Assembly: GCA_903904495.1 (NCBI GenBank)
Contig: CAIVCU010000002.1
Span: 1 to 7,184, forward strand
Direction of reading: 5' to 3'
DNA length: 7,184 nt
Origin: an uncultured Chlorobiaceae bacterium
GTDB lineage: Bacteria > Bacteroidota > Chlorobiia > Chlorobiales > Chlorobiaceae
Positions 1-5,026 of the stretch are shown here, piece by piece (the first letter of the stretch is position 1; every line of letters begins with the position of its first letter). Made by a program: the position numbers and the translations under genes. The notes under the pieces were generated by a model, which made no database searches, was not told the DNA's origin, and worked only from the letters and a program-made list of their open reading frames with translations.

Positions 1-69
1 ACGCCCTTAGAGAACAACCGTTTTCTTGACGCCATGCATGCGGCAACCGCTTCACTAACATTGAGCTGA
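1..69 (+). CDS. 3' end of an upstream gene, possibly the PLP-dependent L-threonine-O-3-phosphate decarboxylase CobD
   Basis: Reading frame 1 is open from the window edge and gives 22 codons before a TGA at 67-69; the last residues include TPLENNRFLDAMHAA. The stop lies 6 bases before the cbiB ATG, the spacing expected within an operon. A segment of the type 'TPEEN-R-L-A-' near the C terminus is typical of HisC/CobD-like class I aminotransferases. CobD makes the aminopropanol phosphate that CbiB attaches, so the position would fit. With only 22 residues visible the family call is a guess; another cobamide gene is possible. That a coding sequence ends here is more secure than its identity. Confidence 0.5.
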   Translation, partial: TPLENNRFLDAMHAATASLTLS

Positions 70-75
70 GTTGTT

Positions 76-1023
76 ATGGCATTTATGGATGAGTTTATAC
101 TCCCCCTGGCGTTCACCCTTGATCTTACCTTCGGAGATCCCCGGGGCATGTTCCATCCTGTCAGAGCGATCGGCTGGCTTGCCCATAAAACTGAAACATG
201 GATACGAAGCACTGCTCTGTCGCTTCGTATGGCGGGGATTTTCGCTGTTATTATTATTGTCGGCGGCTCTGCATGTTCAGCATGGCTTCTTATCACTCTC
301 TTAAGCCACCTGCACCGGATTGCCGGCCTCGCCCTAAGCATCTACCTTCTTTACAGTTCGTTTGCCCTCAGGGATCTGGGCGATCATGCCACAGCGGTGC
401 AGGCCGCACTTGAAGCAGGTGACCGTGAGTTGGCACGCCAGAAAGTCTCTCTCATGGTCGGTCGCGATACAGCCTCTCTCGACGAAGGCGGCATAGCTCT
501 CGCTGCAACAGAAAGTGTAGCCGAAAACACTGTCGACGGTGTGACCGCACCCTTGTTTTATGCGTTGTTGTTCGGTCCGGTTGGTGCAATAGCCTATAAA
601 GCCATCAACACTCTCGATTCCATGTTCGGTTATAAAAATGAACGTTATCTTGAGTTCGGATGGGCTGCAGCAAAGCTGGATGACATTGCCAACTATCTTC
701 CTGCACGATTGACCGTGTTGACGATAGCTGTGGCGGCGGCTATCGGCAAACTCAAGTTTTTTGATACTTTCAAGGCTGTTTTTCGTGGTGCGCGGCTTCA
801 TGCCAGTCCCAACTCAGGCTACCCCGAATCAGCATTTGCAGGAGCCCTTGGAGTGACTCTGGGTGGCGAACGCAGTTATGGCGGCGTTGTCAGTCAGGCA
901 CCTTTGCTCGGTGTAAAGCCTGGCGAATGTACTCCACTGGTAATCCGTCAAAGCATTGCGCTGATGTGGATGACTGCTGTACTCTTTCTTGGAGCTGGCT
1001 TGGGTATCAGACATTTCTTCTAA
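76..1023 (+). CDS. cbiB: Adenosylcobinamide(-phosphate) synthase CbiB
   Basis: CbiB is an integral membrane enzyme that condenses adenosylcobyric acid with (R)-1-amino-2-propanol or its phosphate, giving adenosylcobinamide (phosphate). The 315-residue product has normal family length and the family landmarks in order: DLTFGDPRGMFHPV at 16-29, ATESVAENTVDGVTAPLF at 144-161, NTLDSMFGY at 178-186, NERYLEFG followed by AAAKLDDIANYLPARLT at 188-213, and SPNSGYPESAFAGALGV at 244-260. Hydrophobic stretches near residues 52-76, 80-97, 158-175, 211-224 and 292-310 fit a membrane protein. The start at 76 is preferred over the in-frame ATG at 85 because it lies 6 bases after the preceding stop; neither has a strong ribosome site. 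It appears to be the first complete gene of the corrinoid operon. No key motif looks damaged. Confidence 0.95.
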   Translation: MAFMDEFILPLAFTLDLTFGDPRGMFHPVRAIGWLAHKTETWIRSTALSLRMAGIFAVIIIVGGSACSAWLLITLLSHLHRIAGLALSIYLLYSSFALRDLGDHATAVQAALEAGDRELARQKVSLMVGRDTASLDEGGIALAATESVAENTVDGVTAPLFYALLFGPVGAIAYKAINTLDSMFGYKNERYLEFGWAAAKLDDIANYLPARLTVLTIAVAAAIGKLKFFDTFKAVFRGARLHASPNSGYPESAFAGALGVTLGGERSYGGVVSQAPLLGVKPGECTPLVIRQSIALMWMTAVLFLGAGLGIRHFF

Positions 1024-1058
1024 TTGGTATGTTGAACTACATGGAAATTATATAGCCA

Positions 1059-1586
1059 ATGAAAAAACAAAGGATTCTTCTTTTTACAGGAAACGGCAAA
1101 GGAAAAAGTACTGCGGCATTTGGAATGCTTGCACGGGCCCTTGGACATGGCATGCGGGCCAGGGTGATTCAGTTTGTCAAATCCGATGATGCTGTTGGTG
1201 AACAGAAATTTTTCAGTCACCTCAACGGGGTCGAGTGGGAACAGTTCGGCAGGGGATTTCTTCCGAGGGATCCCGATAGTCCCGATATGGAGCAGCACAG
1301 AATTGCAGCCCGAAAAGGGCTGGACGCTTCCATCGCAGCACTTCTTTCACCGGATTACGATTTCGTGCTGCTCGACGAACTTTGCTTTGCTCTCAGCCAC
1401 AACCTTATTCCAGTCGAACCTCTTCTTGAGGCGCTCTCTGCTGCGGAGGCGAGCAAGATTGTGGTATTGACCGGCAGGAATGCTCCTGAGGCCCTTATTG
1501 CTGCTGCTGATACTGTTACTGAGATGAGAATGATCAAACACGGCTATGAACAGGGGATTGCGGCAATGAAGGGTGTTGAAAACTGA
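1059..1586 (+). CDS. cobO: Corrinoid adenosyltransferase, CobO/BtuR (CobA) family
   Basis: This cytoplasmic enzyme transfers the adenosyl group of ATP to the cobalt of cob(I)alamin or a precursor, making the coenzyme form. The 175-residue protein opens almost directly with the P-loop TGNGKGKST at 10-18, the CobO-type Walker A. It continues with GHGMRARVIQFVKS (29-42), GVEWEQFGRGF (57-67), VLLDEL (103-108, Walker B-like), VLTGR (136-140), and the usual C-terminal D-TVTEMR-IKH segment (151-161). It lacks the 25-30 residue N-terminal extension of the E. coli BtuR type. The Phe of the family's G-GF-W corrinoid-site motif is kept (F67), but the usual Trp two residues later is Pro69. It lies 35 bases after cbiB, and its stop shares one base with the next start (TGATG), suggesting translational coupling. 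The distinct PduO and EutT families can be excluded. Confidence 0.93.
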   Translation: MKKQRILLFTGNGKGKSTAAFGMLARALGHGMRARVIQFVKSDDAVGEQKFFSHLNGVEWEQFGRGFLPRDPDSPDMEQHRIAARKGLDASIAALLSPDYDFVLLDELCFALSHNLIPVEPLLEALSAAEASKIVVLTGRNAPEALIAAADTVTEMRMIKHGYEQGIAAMKGVEN

Positions 1587-2623
1587 TGGGTATGAAGGAT
1601 TCCCAGGTCTGCGCAGATAACAGCTTTACAGGCAAAACCATTAGAAAAGCCGGGTTCAGGATTGTGATGTTTATTTTCGCAGTCCTGTTCCTCCTCGCTC
1701 TCTCCATGCTTCTCGGCCCGTCAGGTATTGGTATTCCCGATCCAGACTCATTCTCCGGCAGTGCAATTATATCACTACGTTTCAGCCGCCTCCTGATGGG
1801 AATGATGACAGGAGCCGCTTTGTCCGCATCAGGTGTTGTGTTTCAGGCTCTTCTGCGTAATCCGCTTGCTGAACCATATGTTCTTGGTGTCAGCGGTGGA
1901 GCCGGCCTCGGGGCAACCCTCAGTATTCTTGCAGGGTCAGGTCTCTTCGTTTCCCTTGGTCTTCCTGTTGTTGCTTTTATAGCAGCGGTTTTGACTCTGA
2001 TGGTGGTTTACGGTATTGCAAGCCAGGGTTCAAGTGGCCATCCTTCGGTGTACAGTCTTATTCTCAGCGGGGTTATTGTAAGTTCGATCTGTTCGAGCGT
2101 TATCATGTTTCTTGTCTCTACAGCAAGTGTTGAAGGGATGCACAACGTTATCTGGTGGATGCTTGGAAGTCTGCAACCGGTCTCTTCCGGTCAGCAGCTG
2201 CTTTCGGCTGTGCTTATTCTTGGTGGACTTGGAGGAATCTGGCTGCTTTCACCACGTCTCAACGCCCTTGCGCTTGGCCGTGAGATGGCACATTTTCAGG
2301 GATTGCATGCCGATTTTGTGCTTGTTATCGGCCTGCTTTTTGCGACACTGCTCGCAGCAACCGCTGTTTCCCTTTCCGGCATGATCGGCTTTGTCGGATT
2401 GATTGTACCCCATGTCATGCGGGCATTTTTTGGGCCGGACAACCGAAAGCTTGTCCCTCTTGCCGCTCTTGGCGGCGGGACATTTCTTGTTGTGTGTGAT
2501 GCTTTGGCGCGCACCATTCTTGCTCCGATTGAGATTCCGGTCGGGGTTGTAACAGCTCTTGCAGGGGGGCCTTTTTTTCTGATTATTCTGCAGCGGAGAA
2601 TGAAACAGGCCTGGATTGCATAG
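1586..2623 (+). CDS. btuC: Cobalamin/corrinoid ABC transporter permease, BtuC/FecCD family
   Basis: This is the membrane subunit of a type II ABC importer. The 345 residues fit the family, with about ten hydrophobic segments starting near residue 25. Diagnostic FecCD motifs are LRFSRLLMGMMTGAALSASG (64-83), FQALLRNPLAEPYVLGVSGGA (split over 86-106), SGMIGFVGLIVPHVMR (264-279), and PIEIPVGVVTALAGGPFFL (314-332). FecCD permeases carry siderophores, haem or corrinoids and are hard to separate by sequence; placement between an adenosyltransferase gene and a BtuD-like gene, inside a cobamide operon, argues for corrinoids. The start ATG overlaps the preceding TGA by one base; a second ATG at 1592 is possible. 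GAAGGG lies 12 bases upstream of the first. No binding-protein gene (btuF) is visible, so it must lie elsewhere. Confidence 0.9.
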   Translation: MGMKDSQVCADNSFTGKTIRKAGFRIVMFIFAVLFLLALSMLLGPSGIGIPDPDSFSGSAIISLRFSRLLMGMMTGAALSASGVVFQALLRNPLAEPYVLGVSGGAGLGATLSILAGSGLFVSLGLPVVAFIAAVLTLMVVYGIASQGSSGHPSVYSLILSGVIVSSICSSVIMFLVSTASVEGMHNVIWWMLGSLQPVSSGQQLLSAVLILGGLGGIWLLSPRLNALALGREMAHFQGLHADFVLVIGLLFATLLAATAVSLSGMIGFVGLIVPHVMRAFFGPDNRKLVPLAALGGGTFLVVCDALARTILAPIEIPVGVVTALAGGPFFLIILQRRMKQAWIA

Positions 2624-2624
2624 T

Positions 2625-3890
2625 ATGAAAAAGAATGCGTTGACCTTCAGGAACGTTTCCGCCGGTTACAAACACCGGAAGGTCCTTGATAATGTATCGT
2701 TCACTATCATGGAAGGGGAGTTTGTCTCCCTTATCGGTCCGAATGGTTGCGGAAAAAGCACGCTTTTGAAAACTGCTGCAGCGCTTCTGAAACCTTTGTC
2801 GGGAGTTGTTGAGCTGTTTGCTCAGGATGTGCACCGAATAAAACCTGCACTTCGAGCTTCGCTGCTTGGAGTTGTTCCCCAGAAAATAGAGTCACCCATG
2901 GCCTTTACAGTCAACCAGATTGTAATGAATGGCAGAATCAGCTCTTTGGGTCGATGGGGCATCGTTTCGACCCATGATCACGATCTTGTCGAGCGATCAA
3001 TGATTTACACTGATGTGCTGGAGCTTCGGGAGCGTTATTATACAGAACTGAGCGGGGGAGAACAGCAGCGTGTTGCCCTCGCGATGGTGCTTGCTCAGGA
3101 TCCTGAAATCATCATGCTTGATGAATCTATCTCACATCTCGACATCAACCACCGTCAGGAGGTGCTCCAGATTCTGATGAAGCTCAATCGTGAAAAACAG
3201 ATGACCATTCTTCTGGTGAGCCATGACCTTACACTTTCGGCCAGTATCTCTGACCGGTTTTTGCTTATGGACTCAGGCAGGCTGGTTAAGGCCGGAACGC
3301 CGGCAGAGGTGCTGGAGCCGGAACTCCTCAGTACTGTCTATAATTGCGATCTTCGTGTTCAGCAGGATCCTTATACCGGCTATCTGCAGGTATTAGAAGC
3401 GATTGACGGTCTGAACCGACGTAAAAAGCTGAACAGGAACGTCCATGTTATTGCCGGGGGCGGAAGCGGTATTGAGCTTTATCGAAGACTGCTGATTGAA
3501 GGCTACGAAGTAACAACAGGAGTGCTTAATCGCCTTGATTCTGACGCTGAAGCAGCAAGGGCTCTCAACATTCAGGTTGTTCTTGAACAGCCATTTTCAC
3601 CCGTCAGTGCCGGTGCCATTGCAGAAGCACTGCAGATGATCGATAGTGCGGACACGGTTATTCTCAGCCATGTGCCGATCGGCTCAGGAAATCTTGTTAA
3701 TCTTCAAATTGCCAGTGAAGCCCTGAAAAGAGGTAAAACCGTTCTTCTTGCCACCGGTATGGTGGACCGTGATTATACCGAAGGCAAGGCAGCTCTTCAC
3801 TTGGTAACCGGATTATTGATGAATGGAGCTTTTGGCTGGCAATCTATTCAGGAGCTGATGCTTCACCTCCAACGACACCATCAAAACTGA
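2625..3890 (+). CDS. btuD: BtuD-like ABC transporter ATPase with a fused C-terminal Rossmann-like domain
   Basis: Residues 1-250 form an ABC ATPase of the BtuD/FecE type: Walker A GPNGCGKST at 38-46, a Q-loop near PQK (85-87), signature LSGGEQQR at 142-149, Walker B IIMLDE at 162-167, D-loop SHLD at 170-173, and H-loop His200. The usual DEPT after Walker B is DESI. It should energise the adjacent permease. The protein is 421 residues, whereas BtuD-type ATPases are usually about 250-270. The extra part, about 271-421, begins NVHVIAGGGSGIELYRRLL (272-290), alternates predicted strands and helices, and contains VLNRLDSDAEAARALNI (300-316), TVILSHVPIGSGN (344-356) and TVLLATGMVDRD (372-383), like a nucleotide-binding Rossmann fold. 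Its role is unknown to me. I chose the ATG at 2625, one base after the permease stop; an in-frame TTG at 2616 would overlap the permease and looks less likely. The symbol rests on context. Confidence 0.88.
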   Translation: MKKNALTFRNVSAGYKHRKVLDNVSFTIMEGEFVSLIGPNGCGKSTLLKTAAALLKPLSGVVELFAQDVHRIKPALRASLLGVVPQKIESPMAFTVNQIVMNGRISSLGRWGIVSTHDHDLVERSMIYTDVLELRERYYTELSGGEQQRVALAMVLAQDPEIIMLDESISHLDINHRQEVLQILMKLNREKQMTILLVSHDLTLSASISDRFLLMDSGRLVKAGTPAEVLEPELLSTVYNCDLRVQQDPYTGYLQVLEAIDGLNRRKKLNRNVHVIAGGGSGIELYRRLLIEGYEVTTGVLNRLDSDAEAARALNIQVVLEQPFSPVSAGAIAEALQMIDSADTVILSHVPIGSGNLVNLQIASEALKRGKTVLLATGMVDRDYTEGKAALHLVTGLLMNGAFGWQSIQELMLHLQRHHQN

Positions 3891-3895
3891 TCTCG

Positions 3896-4696
3896 ATGAC
3901 CTGTAAACTGAGCTTTCCCTTTCGTTTCGGGACCACATCCTATATCATTCCAGCTGATATTATTCCCAATGTAGAGTATCTCAAGGATAAGGTGGACGAT
4001 ATTGAACTGGTCCTTTTTGAGTCGGATGACTTCAGCAATCTTCCTTCGGCCAGTGATATGCAGAAGCTTGCAGATATAGCGAGGGAATCATCTCTGACTT
4101 ATTCGGTACATCTGCCGCTCGATGTTTATTTAGGTCATGTTGACAGGGATGAGCGGAAACGATCAGTCGGCAAGTGCCTGAGGATTATCGAGCTAACTCG
4201 CAATCTTCCAAAATCAGCCTATGTCATGCATTTCGAGGCCGGAGCAGGGATTGATATCAACGGGTTTTCATTTGATCAGACAAGCCTTTTTGTCGATGCC
4301 CTGCGGGATTCCATAGCCATGCTTTTAGCGGGGGCCGATGAAGCTGCGTCATCTTTTTGTGTTGAAAATCTCAATTATTCCTATGAGATTGTCTGGCCGG
4401 TGGTCGAAGAGTCAGGTCTCTCAGTCACGCTTGATGTCGGTCATCTTGAGTATTACGGGTTTCCAACCGGACTCTATCTTGAGCGATACCTCCACAAAAC
4501 AAAAGTGCTCCACATGCACGGGACTCACGATGGAAAGGATCATCACTCTTTGGTGTCAATGAAGCCGGAGGTGCTGGATATGGTTATGAAGGCACTCACG
4601 GAAGATCGCGCAGCAGAGAGGGTTTTGACTCTGGAAATTTTTTCACAGCAGGATTTTGACTCTTCCTGCTGTACTTTGCAGCGTTTTCTCTACTGA
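3896..4696 (+). CDS. cbiR: Cobamide-remodelling phosphoesterase CbiR (AP endonuclease 2-like TIM barrel)
   Basis: The 266-residue protein belongs to the AP endonuclease 2/sugar-isomerase TIM-barrel superfamily. It starts with FRFGTTSYIIPADIIPNVEY (10-29), then DDIELVLFE (34-42), which I recognise as CbiR-like. CbiR, characterised from Akkermansia muciniphila, opens the nucleotide loop of cobamides so that cobinamide can be rebuilt with another lower ligand. Likely metal or catalytic residues spread over the barrel are E42, H72 (VHLPLD), H112 (MHFE), E157 (VENL), D180 and H183 (LDVGH), H206 and H208 (HMHG), D212, D215 and H216 (DGKDHH), and E247 (LEIFS). The gene starts 5 bases after the ATPase stop, with no clear Shine-Dalgarno site, and ends the operon before a candidate terminator. 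A generic sugar isomerase/epimerase is the alternative, but the N-terminal motif and the cobamide neighbours favour CbiR. Confidence 0.8.
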   Translation: MTCKLSFPFRFGTTSYIIPADIIPNVEYLKDKVDDIELVLFESDDFSNLPSASDMQKLADIARESSLTYSVHLPLDVYLGHVDRDERKRSVGKCLRIIELTRNLPKSAYVMHFEAGAGIDINGFSFDQTSLFVDALRDSIAMLLAGADEAASSFCVENLNYSYEIVWPVVEESGLSVTLDVGHLEYYGFPTGLYLERYLHKTKVLHMHGTHDGKDHHSLVSMKPEVLDMVMKALTEDRAAERVLTLEIFSQQDFDSSCCTLQRFLY

Positions 4697-4722
4697 GAAC
4701 TTCGTATAGGAAGAATAACGTT

Positions 4723-4754
4723 ACGGTAAGGGTCAGGAATCCCGTCGTTTTTTT
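4723..4754 (+). terminator. Candidate intrinsic terminator of the corrinoid operon
   Basis: A hairpin starts 27 bases after the cbiR stop. ACGGT at 4723-4727 pairs with GTCGT at 4744-4748 (with two G-U pairs), an AA bulge follows, and GGG at 4730-4732 pairs with CCC at 4741-4743 around an 8-base loop. A run of seven T covers 4748-4754. The stem is modest, but the layout and position fit rho-independent termination. Pairing was worked out by eye, without an energy calculation. Confidence 0.55.
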
Positions 4755-4849
4755 AGATAGATTGCGAGAGTGATACATCCGAGGATGAGGTACCATCCGG
4801 CAAGAATCAACATGTCCCGAGGGATGGTTTCAAGAGGATTAAATGGCAT
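4733..4849 (-). CDS. Possible 38-residue single-span membrane protein
   Basis: On the minus strand an ATG (complement of 4847-4849) opens 38 codons to TGA (complement of 4733-4735). The product begins MPFNPLETIPRDM, has one strong hydrophobic segment LILAGWYLILGCITLAIYL (residues 14-32), and ends KKRRDS. The negatively charged short N terminus, Trp-Tyr within the span and a basic tail are the usual make-up of a genuine small inner-membrane protein, with the tail predicted to stay in the cytoplasm. I do not recognise the family. Against it: no Shine-Dalgarno site is visible, and its last codons overlap the cbiR terminator, whose T run encodes the two Lys. It is convergent with cbiR and divergent from the Nramp gene. 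A chance open frame cannot be excluded. Confidence 0.42.
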   Translation of the reverse strand: MPFNPLETIPRDMLILAGWYLILGCITLAIYLKKRRDS

Positions 4850-4921
4850 TTCAGATTTTTAGGGGGTTTTGCGTGGCGAATATTATACGAATTATTTTCT
4901 AATAACTGCAACACAGTTTTC

Positions 4922-4944
4922 AGATAAATAGAAGTGGTTTATCT
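4922..4944. repeat. Inverted repeat AGATAAA / TTTATCT
   Basis: Perfect 7-base arms AGATAAA (4922-4928) and TTTATCT (4938-4944) are separated by 9 bases, about 85 bases before the Nramp start. The symmetry and AT-rich make-up would suit an operator for a dimeric metal regulator (Fur- or MntR-like), but it does not match a consensus that I know, and arms this short can arise by chance in AT-rich DNA. Confidence 0.4.
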
Positions 4945-4951
4945 CTCTATC

Positions 4952-4991
4952 AATAGATCTCTTTTGATTAACAAAGAGATGGTATTTTTTT
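4952..4991 (+). promoter_or_regulatory. Hairpin with T run in the leader of the Nramp-type gene (attenuator, weak terminator or operator)
   Basis: Perfect 8-base arms ATCTCTTT (4957-4964) and AAAGAGAT (4973-4980) enclose an 8-base loop. The stem can be extended past a small internal loop by AATA (4952-4955) pairing with TATT (4983-4986). Seven T at 4985-4991 follow. The element ends 35 bases before the TTG start of the Nramp-type gene. It could be a weak AU-rich terminator acting as an attenuator, or a repressor site. The function is inferred from position only. Confidence 0.45.
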
Positions 4992-5008
4992 AACACGTGA
5001 TCCTTAAT

Positions 5009-5023
5009 GGAGCGAAGATGTGA
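5009..5023 (+). promoter_or_regulatory. Shine-Dalgarno site followed by an in-frame ATG-TGA start-stop
   Basis: GGAG at 5009-5012 is the clearest ribosome site in the window. It is 5 bases before ATG at 5018-5020 and 7 bases before an overlapping GTG at 5020. The ATG is in frame with the Nramp gene but is followed at once by TGA (5021-5023). The TTG used for the annotated protein begins 14 bases after GGAG, and AAGG directly abuts it. Either translation restarts or begins at the TTG, or the sequence carries a change here. Confidence 0.5.
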
Positions 5024-5026
5024 AGG

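Larger units (their letters stand above)
4850..5008. other. AT-rich non-coding leader upstream of the Nramp-type gene
   Basis: This stretch is clearly richer in A and T than the surrounding genes and has no convincing reading frame. It should carry the promoter of the Nramp-type gene and possibly that of the small minus-strand frame. TATTAT near 4882 could serve as a -10 element, but no properly spaced -35 partner is visible, so I do not call a promoter. Two inverted repeats, listed separately, occupy its right half. No recognisable riboswitch core was found. Confidence 0.5.

Noticed and set aside
334..801. 155-codon open frame antisense to cbiB
   Set aside because: It lies wholly inside a well-supported gene, its product has irregular composition and no recognisable domain, and no ribosome site or conserved motif supports it.
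1024..1058. Possible cobalamin riboswitch or internal promoter between cbiB and cobO
   Set aside because: The gap is only 35 bases, far too short for a cobalamin riboswitch, and shows no clear promoter elements.
2616..2624. TTG start for the ABC ATPase, three codons upstream of the ATG
   Set aside because: It would overlap the permease by 8 bases using a rare start and add only three residues; the ATG at 2625 fits the operon spacing better.
4596..4796. 66-codon minus-strand frame overlapping the 3' end of cbiR
   Set aside because: It has no hydrophobic or domain pattern and overlaps the coding end of cbiR. The frame at 4733-4849 is the better candidate on this strand.
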